NCBI RefSeq assembly: GCF_001975725.1 | Contig: NZ_CP019434.1 | Location: 1,633,486-1,697,485, forward strand | Direction: 5' to 3' | Source: Acidihalobacter ferrooxydans | GTDB lineage: Bacteria; Pseudomonadota; Gammaproteobacteria; DSM-5130; Acidihalobacteraceae | Length of the DNA: 64,000 nucleotides | Part shown: piece after piece, positions 56,211-64,000 of the stretch | How the letters are laid out: each line of letters opens with the position of its first letter | Position numbering within the stretch: position 1 is the stretch's first letter | Program-made: the position numbers and the translations under genes | The notes under the pieces: model-generated | Told to the model about the DNA's origin: nothing | Seen by the model: only the letters and a program-made list of their open reading frames with translations | The model's database searches: none

Positions 56211-56437
56211 AAGAGCGTGCCGGCCGTCAAGGAACACTGATACCGGCATGCGCTGCACTGGAAGGTTTTGCGTGTGCCTTTGCGAAACACGCTGTGTGGA
56301 TGCGCACCACATTTTGGACACCGAAATCCATCAGGCCAGCGCGCCGCCTCGACCGCCTCTTCACAGTTCTCATCGGTGCCGTAGCGGTCAAGGAATTCCG
56401 GCAAGGACAGCTCCGCCTGAAACTGAATACGGTTCAT
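56125..56437 (-). pseudogene. IS1595-type transposase, N-terminal remnant cut by the IS3 element
   Basis: About 104 residues of an IS1595-family transposase remain. They include the zinc ribbon (FRCPKCGAHPH, and FQCSACRYQCS) and the following [20 protein letters not shown] and [15 protein letters not shown]. The frame is cut at the IS3 right end, where it continues a few codons into that element. The catalytic domain is lost. The interval 56456-56629 upstream contains no recognisable gene. Confidence 0.87.
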
Positions 56438-56629
56438 CGGCATAAGCCACCTCATTTGTCATTTCAACTCAGTGAGTTACAACATGATGGCAATATCGTC
56501 GAATTCAATGGCCGAAGAATCGTGCTAATCAGGAGATACAGTTCGATGGAATGTGGCTCTGCGGGATTCTCCCGTGGCCGCATCGCTTTAGAGCTGGATT
56601 GCTATGCGACTGTGTTGTGGCACGTCTCC

Positions 56630-58255
56630 TTAAGCCTGCATGCGGCCGAGGCTCGAGCGAGCCAGCGCAAGCAGAACAGCGCTGCTGAATACGCCGATCA
56701 CGGCCATGGCCATACCGTCACCCACGTCGCCCTGCAGAAACTGATTCATGATGTAGGTAGAAATGACCTGCGTGCCGGGCGGTTGCAGCATGACCGAGGT
56801 CACCAGTTCGCGCATGGATAGAGCAAACACCACCGAAGCAGCGCCAGCCAAGGCAGGTACGGCCAGCGAAAGGGTGATGCGCAGAAAGCGGCGTGCTGCC
56901 GCTGCGCCATGCACCGCAGCGGCAGCGTCAAGACCATTGCTGGCGGCAAGTCCTATCTGCGCATAACGCAGCGCGTAAGGGAAGGTGACGGTGAGATACG
57001 ACACCATCAGGATCAGCGGCGTGCCGTACAGGGGCAGTGGGTTCCACGGTGCGTTCCAGAACAGGATGAGCCCGACCGCCACGACCACACCCGGTAGCGC
57101 CGTCGGCAGCGAGGCGAGCAGATCCAGCGTGCGCGAAGGTGGAGGGGAGCCTCTGCGGTGGCGCAACGCGTTAGCTACCAGCAGTCCCAGCAGTAGCGCG
57201 GCAAATGCAGTGAACAGGCTCAACCACACGCTGGTGCTCAGCGCCTGAAGCCCGATGGAACCCGGATCGAGCACGGCCGCGTAATGTCCCAGGGTCAGAT
57301 TGGTAGCTTCTACGCCGTTGGTGACCGCCCGCAGCAGCGAGGTGAGTACGATTGCACCAATCGGCAGCACATCGGCAAGCAGGATGAAAATAAACACCGG
57401 TAGCAGTGCTGTCCAGCGGGTCGGGCGCGGGCGTTGTTGGGGCGTGTCCATAGGCACGCGTGACAGGCGCCGGTAGGGTAACCAGGCCAGCAGCGCGAGC
57501 AGGCACAAAATAACGCCGAGCGAGGCGGCTTTGGGTAGATCGACCGGCCACACGCTGACAGCTTCTTCGACCGCGGTGGCGAGTACGCTAACCCCGGCAT
57601 AGCTGCCGATCACGGCCGGGACGCCGTATTCCTCGGAAGCGGCGAGAAAGACCAGCAGAGCTGCACCAGCGAGCGCGGGTGCGATGCCTGGCAGCTCGAT
57701 CAGCAACCAGGTGCGCAGTCGTCCGGCACCATGCACGCGTGCGGCCAGGCGTGGCGTTTCGGCACGCTGCAGCAATGCGGCGCGCAGCATCAGATAGGCC
57801 AACGGCGTCAGGTGCAGGGCCATGACCCAGGCCATGCCGGGCAGGGTATAGAGCGCCTCGCCCAGCGGCGCGTTGACCTGACCGAACCATTGGGCAAAAT
57901 AGCCGCCGGGCTGCAGTAGCAGGCTCCAGGCGATGCCGGTGAGGTAGGGCGGCAACAGGAAGGGCGCCAGCAGTAGCGCCTCCCAGAGCGATCCGGCCGG
58001 TAGCGGCGATTCGACCATCAGCGCGGCCAGTGCCCAACCGAGCGCCAGCGTCATGCTCATGGTCAGGAAGGCGAGTTTTATGGTGCCGCCGAGGGCGGTC
58101 CACAGGTCGTGGGTGTGCAGCGCCTGATGCATACCGGTGCCGTCGGCGCTGCCGAAGGCCATCCAGGCGATTTGCACGAGCGGCGCGACAAGCAGTATGC
58201 CGAGCGCGATCCAGGCGCCCAGGCTGTTCAGCCCGGGCCACCTGAGGCGGCGCAT
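56630..58255 (-). CDS. ABC transporter permease, double-length (Fe3+/2-aminoethylphosphonate type)
   Basis: The 541-residue protein is a fused dimer of two binding-protein-dependent permease domains with about 12 membrane helices. Each half has an EAA-like loop (HGAGRLRTWLLIELPGIAPA in the first, HGAAAARRFLRITLSLAVPA in the second). Such fused permeases serve Fe3+, thiamine and aminoethylphosphonate importers. The start is taken as the ATG at 58255, four bases after the stop of the binding-protein gene; a TTG at 58294 is an alternative. It closes the operon on the IS side. Confidence 0.87.
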   Translation of the reverse strand: MRRLRWPGLNSLGAWIALGILLVAPLVQIAWMAFGSADGTGMHQALHTHDLWTALGGTIKLAFLTMSMTLALGWALAALMVESPLPAGSLWEALLLAPFLLPPYLTGIAWSLLLQPGGYFAQWFGQVNAPLGEALYTLPGMAWVMALHLTPLAYLMLRAALLQRAETPRLAARVHGAGRLRTWLLIELPGIAPALAGAALLVFLAASEEYGVPAVIGSYAGVSVLATAVEEAVSVWPVDLPKAASLGVILCLLALLAWLPYRRLSRVPMDTPQQRPRPTRWTALLPVFIFILLADVLPIGAIVLTSLLRAVTNGVEATNLTLGHYAAVLDPGSIGLQALSTSVWLSLFTAFAALLLGLLVANALRHRRGSPPPSRTLDLLASLPTALPGVVVAVGLILFWNAPWNPLPLYGTPLILMVSYLTVTFPYALRYAQIGLAASNGLDAAAAVHGAAAARRFLRITLSLAVPALAGAASVVFALSMRELVTSVMLQPPGTQVISTYIMNQFLQGDVGDGMAMAVIGVFSSAVLLALARSSLGRMQA

Positions 58256-58259
58256 CGGG

Positions 58260-59243
58260 TTATTGCCCGAGAATGTCGCGGCGGAAGCGCTCAAGCACCT
58301 GCGTGCGCTCGCCGGCCAGCTTCTGCCAATCTGCGTCGATGAATTTCACCCGGTCGAGTTCGGGCCAGACGGCAGCGGGTTTCACGGCGCTCACAGCCGG
58401 GATCAACAGTGCCTTGGACACCAGCTTCTGGCCCTGCTCGGACAGGCAGTAGCGCACGAATCGTTCGGCCAGAGACTTATCCGGCGCGGACTTCATGATC
58501 ATGATCGGGCGCGGGATCAACACCGTGCCGGATTTCGGGAACACCAGGTCGAGCGCGTTGCCTTTCTTCTTGGCCTTGAGCGAGGTGTGACCGACCGCAG
58601 AAAGCATGGCCGAACGCGCGCCGAGTTCGACCGGACGCAGCGCGGCGGCGTTCGGACCGGGCCAGATCGTGCCTTCAGCCTTGAGCGCCTTGAAATAGTT
58701 CCAGGCACGGTCGCCGTACTTGGCGGTGAATGCGAGCACGAAGTCGGAAGCTGTACCCGAAAGCAGGGGATTGGGCATAGTGACCTGACTCTGCCACTGC
58801 TTACCCGTAAGTGCGAACCAGTTGTCCAGGCTCTGCGGATTGCTGATTTTTCTGGTGTTCACGACGATGGACACAGTGTCGCCGCCGATTGGCAGGAACG
58901 ATCCCTTGGCGTCTAGAGAAGGGCGCAGTCGCTTGACGATGTCTGCCGGGCGGAAGGGGTAGGTCAGGTTGGCGAGCGCCAAGCCGGCAGTCCAGTTCGC
59001 GAGGATGACTACGTCGGCACGTGGATGGCTTTCCTCGGCGGCCAGTCGCGCCATCACCTTGCCGGTACTCGCGGTGTAAAGCTCAACTTTGGCGCCGGTC
59101 TGCTGCTCGAATGCATGTGCCAGCGCGCGCGCCAGCGAGGCCGGTCCGGAACTGTACACAACCAGCGTCTGCGCGGCCTGAACGGGCAGCGCAAAGGCTG
59201 CCATCAGGACGATAAACAACCCGAGGAGTCGCTTGTATAACAT
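58260..59243 (-). CDS. Periplasmic substrate-binding protein of the Fe3+/phosphonate-type importer
   Basis: The 327-residue protein has a Sec signal peptide (LLGLFIVLMAAFALPVQAA) and a type 2 periplasmic-binding fold. Characteristic segments are TLVVYSSGPASLARALAHAF, VVILANWTAGLALANLTYPF and GTVLIPRPIMIMKSAPDKSL. Two Tyr of a typical FbpA iron site are not evident, so iron is uncertain. The nearby Ugp-type system makes a phosphorus compound equally likely. The ATG at 59243 follows AAGGAGAT; the longer frame overlaps the ATPase gene. Confidence 0.82.
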   Translation of the reverse strand: MLYKRLLGLFIVLMAAFALPVQAAQTLVVYSSGPASLARALAHAFEQQTGAKVELYTASTGKVMARLAAEESHPRADVVILANWTAGLALANLTYPFRPADIVKRLRPSLDAKGSFLPIGGDTVSIVVNTRKISNPQSLDNWFALTGKQWQSQVTMPNPLLSGTASDFVLAFTAKYGDRAWNYFKALKAEGTIWPGPNAAALRPVELGARSAMLSAVGHTSLKAKKKGNALDLVFPKSGTVLIPRPIMIMKSAPDKSLAERFVRYCLSEQGQKLVSKALLIPAVSAVKPAAVWPELDRVKFIDADWQKLAGERTQVLERFRRDILGQ

Positions 59244-59265
59244 TGAATATCTCCTTTCTGAGATT

Positions 59266-60366
59266 CTATTGAGTGATTGGGATAAGCCAGGCAAGAGATT
59301 CACGTAGTTGCAGCCGCAGACCTGGGCCGGGGGTGTCACGTAGGTGTACTGGAAGCGGACTGTCTTCGCCGATGCGCACCTGGGCAAGCCAGCGGTCACC
59401 CTGGAAGCGCGCATCCGCAAGCTGCGCGGCGAAGCCGTCAGCGTCCGGGCGCAGCGCATCGGGCCGTAGTAGAAGATGTGCCGGTCCCGGGCGGATGTCG
59501 GTATGCGCGGGAATAGTATGAATGTGTTCCTGCCAGCGAACCTGCGCCGTGTTGCCGTTACGCTCCAGGCATTCAGCCACGGCTACCCCGCAGGCGCCAC
59601 TCAGGCGGGCGACGTTGAGGCTCGCGGGGTACCGATAAAGCTGTTGCGGCGTGCCCCACTGGATCAGCTTCCCGCGCTCCAGAACGCCGACCCGTGTACC
59701 CAGTTCGAACGCTTCGTCGGGATCGTGAGTGACATGCAGTGCGGTGAAGTGCAGATCGTTGAACAGGCGCTTGAGATAGGCGCGCAGCTCGCTGCGCATG
59801 GCGGTATCGACGGCCGAAAGCGGTTCGTCGAGCAGTAGCAGGCGTGGGTTTCCGGCTAACGCGCGCGCCAGTCCGACGCGCTGGCGCTGACCGCCTGAAA
59901 GCGCGCCAGGGCGGCGCTGTTCGAGACCGCCGAGGCCGACGCGGCGCAGCAGATCGGCCAGCGCCTGGCGGTCGATAGGCTGGCGGCGGGCACGCAGAGG
60001 GAATTCGATGTGTCCCTGCACGCTCAGGTGCGGCCATAGCGCCTGGTCCTGGAACACCATGCCGAGTCCGCGATCCTCGGGCGCGACGTGCAGTCGGCGC
60101 GCAGGATCGGCGACGGTGCGTCCGGCGACCGTGATTTGTCCGTGCTGGGCGCGTTCAATGCCGGCAATGAGCTGGAGCAGTGTGCTTTTGCCTGAGCCGG
60201 AGTCGCCGAGCAGGCAGGCATATTCGCCCGCGTAGAGCTGCAGTTCGAGTTCTTGCAGCACGGGCGTGTCGGCGTAGCGGTGCGTCAGTCCCGCGACCTC
60301 CAGCGCGGACTCACCCGGCGCGGTGGTGGACGTTGTGGAAAGTACGGCTGATGTTTCGGCAAACAT
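59266..60366 (-). CDS. ABC transporter ATP-binding protein of the Fe3+/phosphonate-type importer
   Basis: The 366-residue protein has Walker A GDSGSGKST, Q loop VFQDQALWPH, signature LSGGQRQRVGLARAL, Walker B LLLLDEPLSAVD and the switch His in HVTHDPDEAFE. A C-terminal TOBE-like domain follows from about residue 250. This is the CUT2/Fe/spermidine-type architecture. It lies upstream of its binding protein and permease and follows ugpE after 52 bases on the same strand. Confidence 0.92.
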   Translation of the reverse strand: MFAETSAVLSTTSTTAPGESALEVAGLTHRYADTPVLQELELQLYAGEYACLLGDSGSGKSTLLQLIAGIERAQHGQITVAGRTVADPARRLHVAPEDRGLGMVFQDQALWPHLSVQGHIEFPLRARRQPIDRQALADLLRRVGLGGLEQRRPGALSGGQRQRVGLARALAGNPRLLLLDEPLSAVDTAMRSELRAYLKRLFNDLHFTALHVTHDPDEAFELGTRVGVLERGKLIQWGTPQQLYRYPASLNVARLSGACGVAVAECLERNGNTAQVRWQEHIHTIPAHTDIRPGPAHLLLRPDALRPDADGFAAQLADARFQGDRWLAQVRIGEDSPLPVHLRDTPGPGLRLQLRESLAWLIPITQ

Positions 60367-60418
60367 GCCCGCAGAGCATAGTGGCGGGTTATGTCGTTTT
60401 CGTGACAGGTTGCGCGGC

Positions 60419-61225
60419 TCAGCGGATGCCGGCGCGCATGAAGGACTGCACGAACTGACGCTGGAATACGAGGAAAGCGAGCAGCAGCGGCGCAGAGGTC
60501 ATGAGTGCGGCGGCGCTGAGTATCGACCAATCGATACCCTGATCTGAGGTGGAAAACACCTGCAGACCGACGGTGAGCACACGGCTGCCAGGTGTGTTGG
60601 TGACGATCAGAGGCCACAGGAAATCGTTCCAGTGATAGCTGACCGAGACCAGACCATAGGCAACCAGCACTGGGCGCGCCACCGGCAGGTAGACGCGCCA
60701 GAGCACGGCGAGCGGACCGGCGCCCTCGATACGGGCTGCTTCCTCCAGTTCCTTGGGTACGCTCATGAAGGTCTGACGCAGCAGGAAGATGCCGAAGGCC
60801 GAGGCGAAATAGGGCAGGCCGATGGCCAGTAGATGGTTGACCAGTCCCAGTTGCGCCACGGTGCGGTAGTTCTCAACGATGAGCATGTTCGGCATGATCA
60901 ACAACTGCACGAGGATGAGTGAGAATAGTAGATTGCGCCCGAGAAAGCGGTAGCGGGCAAAGGCGTAGGCGGCGAGCGAGCAGATCACAAGCTGCGCGGC
61001 CAGCGTCATGCTCACCACCAGGAAGGTGTTGAGGAAATAGCGCGCGAACGGCGCCATACTCCAGGCGCGCACGAAATTGTCCAGCGTCAGCGGTGCCAGA
61101 AGATCGAAGCGGGTCGCGTCGGCGAAATGATGGAAGGCTGCCCACAGGGCGAACAGCAGTGGCGCAATCCACAATACAGCCAGCGTCCATGCGGCTAGCG
61201 TCGTGAGGCGGTCGTCGCCGTTCAT
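60419..61225 (-). CDS. ugpE: UgpE-like ABC sugar/glycerol-3-phosphate permease
   Basis: The 268-residue protein has six membrane helices and the EAA loop EEAARIEGAGPLAVLWRVYL. It is of the MalG/UgpE class that pairs with MalF/UgpA. It overlaps the ugpA gene by four bases. Substrate is not certain from sequence: the UgpABEC name is by similarity to sn-glycerol-3-phosphate importers, but related sugar importers look alike. Confidence 0.8.
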   Translation of the reverse strand: MNGDDRLTTLAAWTLAVLWIAPLLFALWAAFHHFADATRFDLLAPLTLDNFVRAWSMAPFARYFLNTFLVVSMTLAAQLVICSLAAYAFARYRFLGRNLLFSLILVQLLIMPNMLIVENYRTVAQLGLVNHLLAIGLPYFASAFGIFLLRQTFMSVPKELEEAARIEGAGPLAVLWRVYLPVARPVLVAYGLVSVSYHWNDFLWPLIVTNTPGSRVLTVGLQVFSTSDQGIDWSILSAAALMTSAPLLLAFLVFQRQFVQSFMRAGIR

Positions 61226-62133
61226 CGGTAATGCGTCCGGCGGCCGACGAACAGGAACTGCACCAGCGAGGCCGCGGCAAGAATCAGCACCAGCACCACA
61301 GTCAGCGCCGCAGCATAACCCGTGTCCCAGAATTGGAAAGCATTCTGGAAAATGTAATAGAGCAGCAGGTTGCTGGCATTGTCAGGCCCGCCGTTGGTGA
61401 GTACGAACAACGCATCGACCTGGCTGAAGGCGCCGATCACGGCATTGACCAGCACGAACAACGTGGTCGGGCCGAGCAGTGGAAGGATCACGCGGCGCAA
61501 GGTGTGCCAGCGCGAAGCGCCTTCGATCGCCGCCGCCTCGCGCAGATTCTCGGGGATCTGCTGCAGTGCGGCGAGGTAGAAAATCATAAAAAAACCGGCC
61601 TGTTTCCACACAGTCACAGCCGTGACCGCCCACAGCGCAGTGGACGGGTTGCCCAGCCAGTTGTGCCCGGCCAGCCCGAACACGTGCAGCAACTGGTCCA
61701 GCAGGCCGTAACCTGGCGTGTAGAAAAACAGCCAGATATTGGCCGCGGCGATCAGCGGCAGCACGGTAGGCGTGAAAAACGCCATACGCGCAAGCCCGCG
61801 CCCGGGAATCCGCGCATTAACCAACAGCGCCATGAGTAAGGCCAGCGCTACTGAGGCAGGAATCGATCCGGCGGCATACAGCAGGTTGTTGACGAGTACC
61901 TTGACGAATACCGGGTCGGCGAGCATCTGCTGGAAATGCGCGAAGCCGACAAAATGCGCGGGTCGATTGACCAGTGGCGTGGAAAAGAAGCTTTGCCACA
62001 GCGTTGCCGCAGCTGGGTACAGCGTGAAGGCAACCAACAGCACAAGCGCAGGAGTGATGAGCAACCAGGCTACAAGGTGATCACCAAACTGTGCAGTCCT
62101 GATGCGTGCCAGTGTGGGGGCAATGACGGACAT
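61222..62133 (-). CDS. ugpA: UgpA-like ABC sugar/glycerol-3-phosphate permease
   Basis: The 303-residue inner-membrane protein has six membrane helices and the EAA loop EAAAIEGASRWHTLRRVILP. It also has the MalF-class segment LARMAFFTPTVLPLIAAANI. It pairs with the downstream UgpE-like permease. The start ATG at 62133 is preceded by a strong hairpin (62164-62191) that separates it from the binding-protein gene. Confidence 0.8.
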   Translation of the reverse strand: MSVIAPTLARIRTAQFGDHLVAWLLITPALVLLVAFTLYPAAATLWQSFFSTPLVNRPAHFVGFAHFQQMLADPVFVKVLVNNLLYAAGSIPASVALALLMALLVNARIPGRGLARMAFFTPTVLPLIAAANIWLFFYTPGYGLLDQLLHVFGLAGHNWLGNPSTALWAVTAVTVWKQAGFFMIFYLAALQQIPENLREAAAIEGASRWHTLRRVILPLLGPTTLFVLVNAVIGAFSQVDALFVLTNGGPDNASNLLLYYIFQNAFQFWDTGYAAALTVVLVLILAAASLVQFLFVGRRTHYR

Positions 62134-62163
62134 GTGAGTGTCTCGTGCGAAATGACCAAGCCT

Positions 62164-62191
62164 CCCGCCCCGTGCGGCAGCACGGGGCGGG
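62164..62191 (-). terminator. Strong intercistronic hairpin between ugpB and ugpA
   Basis: CCCGCCCCGTGC (62164-62175) pairs perfectly with GCACGGGGCGGG (62180-62191) around GGCA. It has no T run. Hairpins after binding-protein genes commonly protect the upstream message, giving more binding protein than permease, and this position suits that role. Confidence 0.7.
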
Positions 62192-62200
62192 GGCTCGGTT

Positions 62201-63502
62201 TCAGGCGCGGTAGCGGCGCAGGATCGCGTTGGCCCTGGACTGCGCCTCGTGCAGCGCGACGGCCGGCGCTTTCTGTCCGGTTAGCGCGGCTTCCAGGGCG
62301 TCGTTGAACACTTTGGTCACGCGCTGGTTCTGGTGGGTGGACAGCTCCGGCTCGGCATACTGCAGCTGGTTGCGGGCGACGACAGCCTGCGGGAAACCGG
62401 CAACGTACTGTTTAAGTGCGTCGGTATCCCAGGCCGCAGGACTGGTAGCGATGTAGCCGGTTTGCATGCTCCAGTCGGCGGCCATCTCGGGCGAAGTGAC
62501 CCACCGAATGAAGCGCAGTGCTGCTGCGCGCTCAGCGTCCGTGGTGTTATTGAACACGTACAAATTACCGCCGCCGGTGGGCGCGCCGTAGCGCTTATGC
62601 TTGGGCAGCATGCCGACGCCGAAGGGGAAAGGCGCGTGCTTGCGCACGTTGGTCAGGTTACCGGTGGTGGTCCACATCATGGCACATCGGTTCTGGAAGA
62701 AGTCCTGCGGCGTGGTGCCCCAGTTGATGATGCCGGAGGGCATGACCTTGCTCTTGCGGCCCAGGTCGACCATGTATTCCAGCGCACCGATGGTCTCGGG
62801 AGTGTCGAAATAGGTGTGGGTACCGTCGACGGAGGCCAGGCGGGCCTGGCCGTTTTCGATTGCCAGACCCTGGAACAGCCAGTAGGGAAAGCCGGAAGAG
62901 GGAATCTGGATCCCCCACTCGGTGACGCTTTTGGCGTTGTGCCTGCGAGTCAAGCGACGCGCGTAGTCTTGCATCTCGGCCCAGTCGGCCGGCGCGCGCT
63001 CGGGATCGAGGCCGACCGCCTTGAACGCCGCCTTGTTCCAATAGAGCACGGGCGTCGAACGCTGGAAGGGCGCGCTCCAGATTTTGCCGTTTGCGCGCGA
63101 ATTAGTCAGAAAGGCAGGATAGAAGCTGTTCAACCAGGCCTTATCGCCCTTGGCCAGTTCCTCGACGGCGACCAGCACACCTTGATCAAGATAAGTGAAT
63201 ATGTCCACGGCCAGCGCTACGGCCATTTTGGGCGCGCTGCTGCCACCGCCGCGCAAGGCGGTGAGCGCCTTGATGGTGGTGTCCTGGTAGCTGCCGGTAT
63301 AGATCGGGCGAATACGCACGTCGGGGTTGGCTCTATGGAAGGCGGCAGCATAGCCATCCATGATCTTGGCGATCGGGCCGCCCACTGCGACCGGATAGTA
63401 CATCGGCAATTCTATAAGCTCGGCTGCGTGGGCGCGCTGAAGCGGCAGCGCGGCAGTCAGGGCCGTGGCGGCGGAAAGCTTGAGAAAGTCACGACGTTGC
63501 AT
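62201..63502 (-). CDS. ugpB: UgpB-like extracellular solute-binding protein with a Tat signal
   Basis: The 433-residue protein has a twin-arginine signal (QRRDFLKLSAATALTAALP), so it is probably exported folded, which is unusual for UgpB. It has the family 1 binding-protein segments ELIELPMYYPVAVGGP, ALTALRGGGSSAPKMAVAL and FDTPETIGALEYMVDLGRKS. Related proteins bind glycerol-3-phosphate or sugars. The ATG at 63502 follows TTGGAGAT and overlaps the ugpC end by 14 bases. Confidence 0.83.
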   Translation of the reverse strand: MQRRDFLKLSAATALTAALPLQRAHAAELIELPMYYPVAVGGPIAKIMDGYAAAFHRANPDVRIRPIYTGSYQDTTIKALTALRGGGSSAPKMAVALAVDIFTYLDQGVLVAVEELAKGDKAWLNSFYPAFLTNSRANGKIWSAPFQRSTPVLYWNKAAFKAVGLDPERAPADWAEMQDYARRLTRRHNAKSVTEWGIQIPSSGFPYWLFQGLAIENGQARLASVDGTHTYFDTPETIGALEYMVDLGRKSKVMPSGIINWGTTPQDFFQNRCAMMWTTTGNLTNVRKHAPFPFGVGMLPKHKRYGAPTGGGNLYVFNNTTDAERAAALRFIRWVTSPEMAADWSMQTGYIATSPAAWDTDALKQYVAGFPQAVVARNQLQYAEPELSTHQNQRVTKVFNDALEAALTGQKAPAVALHEAQSRANAILRRYRA

Positions 63503-64000
63503 TGCAGATCTCCAAGGAGTTTGATTCGGGTGTTTGCGTGAGAAGAGCCGGCGGATCGGGCAGGCGGCAGCCGGTGTCGGCATCGAAGAGATTGACTGCG
63601 TGGGGCGCCCAGCCCAGACACAGACGCTCGCCAGGCTGCGGGTGCAGGCGACCCGGGAGACGGGCGGATAACGCGTGCGGGCCGGCACGGCAGGCGACTA
63701 CGGCATCGGCGCCGAGGTATTCGACCGCTTCGACCGTAACCTCGATGCCGTTGCCGTACTCGACGACCTCAATCTGCTCCGGGCGTAGGCCGAGAACCTG
63801 ATTTTCGCCGCTTGCGATGAAGTTCAGGGTGTGTTCGCAATCCTGCAGCTGCGGTCCTGACTGCAAGGGCAGGAGGTTCATCGGCGGTGTGCCGATGAAG
63901 CGGGCGACGAACAGGCTGGCCGGGCGTTCGTAGAGTGTTTCCGGATCGGCGATCTGTTCGATCCGGCCCTGGTTCATGACGATGACCACATCGCCCATGC
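63489..64000 (-). CDS. ugpC: UgpC-like ABC ATP-binding protein, C-terminal part (5' end outside window)
   Basis: About 169 residues of the C-terminus are visible. GDVVIVMNQGRIEQIADPET and ASLFVARFIGTPPMNLLPL are typical of the MsmK/MalK/UgpC family just after the switch His, and the LGLRPEQIEVVE segment marks the TOBE domain. The catalytic half lies beyond position 64000. It would energise the UgpA/UgpE permeases. Confidence 0.88.
   Translation of the reverse strand, partial: MGDVVIVMNQGRIEQIADPETLYERPASLFVARFIGTPPMNLLPLQSGPQLQDCEHTLNFIASGENQVLGLRPEQIEVVEYGNGIEVTVEAVEYLGADAVVACRAGPHALSARLPGRLHPQPGERLCLGWAPHAVNLFDADTGCRLPDPPALLTQTPESNSLEICNATS

Noticed and set aside
62333-63541. Plus-strand open frame of 402 codons
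   Set aside because: Opposite the clear ugpB gene.

Overview
The window is a flagellar and chemotaxis supercluster from a GC-rich gammaproteobacterium, followed by a small mobile-element zone and two ABC importers. The regulator set (FleQ, FleS/FleR, FliA, FlgM), the FlhF/FlhG pair, an unusually complete set of readable sigma-54 and sigma-28 promoters, and CheZ/CheV all fit a polarly flagellated gammaproteobacterium of the Pseudomonas/Vibrio regulatory type. The exact genus cannot be read from the sequence; a Chromatiales- or Acidithiobacillales-like lineage is a guess.

Layout. (1) 1-11310, plus strand: filament genes, namely the end of flgK, flgL, a giant multi-domain glycosyltransferase, fliC, flaG, fliD, fliS and fliT. 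(2) 11666-16378: an atypical PilZ protein and the regulators fleQ, fleS and fleR. (3) 16447-23369: basal body, switch and export ATPase genes fliE-fliF-fliG-fliH-fliI-fliJ-fliK. (4) 23390-31188, minus strand: a chemotaxis operon read as cheY-cheZ-cheA-[small receptor-tip-like protein]-[ODP di-iron protein]-[PAS-MCP-CZB receptor]-cheV-[soluble MCP]. No cheW, cheR or cheB is present in the window. (5) 31844-42361: fliL-fliM-fliN-fliO-fliP-fliQ-fliR-flhB-flhA-flhF-flhG-fliA. (6) 42725-47064: a MotA/MotB-type stator, a frameshifted parA-like gene, a DUF2802 gene and, convergently, an FlhB C-terminal-like protein and a second FliK-like protein. (7) 47266-54473: an HDOD protein, flgA, flgM and flgN, then a c-di-GMP block (YcgR-type PilZ, GGDEF, HDOD-GGDEF). 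(8) 54806-56437: an IS3-family element abutting a truncated IS1595-type transposase. (9) 56630-64000, minus strand: an Fe3+/phosphonate-type importer and a UgpBAEC-type importer.

The genes fit a three-tier hierarchy. FleQ, probably from a housekeeping promoter, activates sigma-54 promoters; good matches lie before fliE (16382) and flgA (48645), with weaker ones before fliK and fliL. FleS/FleR act at the next level. FliA, held by FlgM until the hook is complete, drives class-3 promoters; near-perfect sigma-28 sites lie before fliC (7019, overlapping the stop codon of the glycosyltransferase) and flgM (49639).

The most unusual content is the chemotaxis operon. It couples an apparently cytoplasmic di-iron ODP protein and cytoplasmic receptors to CheA through CheV alone, and it encodes a 203-residue protein that looks like a degenerate copy of the chemoreceptor hairpin tip. 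The window also carries three kinds of palindromic intergenic element. Two copies of one kind supply the stop codons of the export chaperone genes fliT and flgN.
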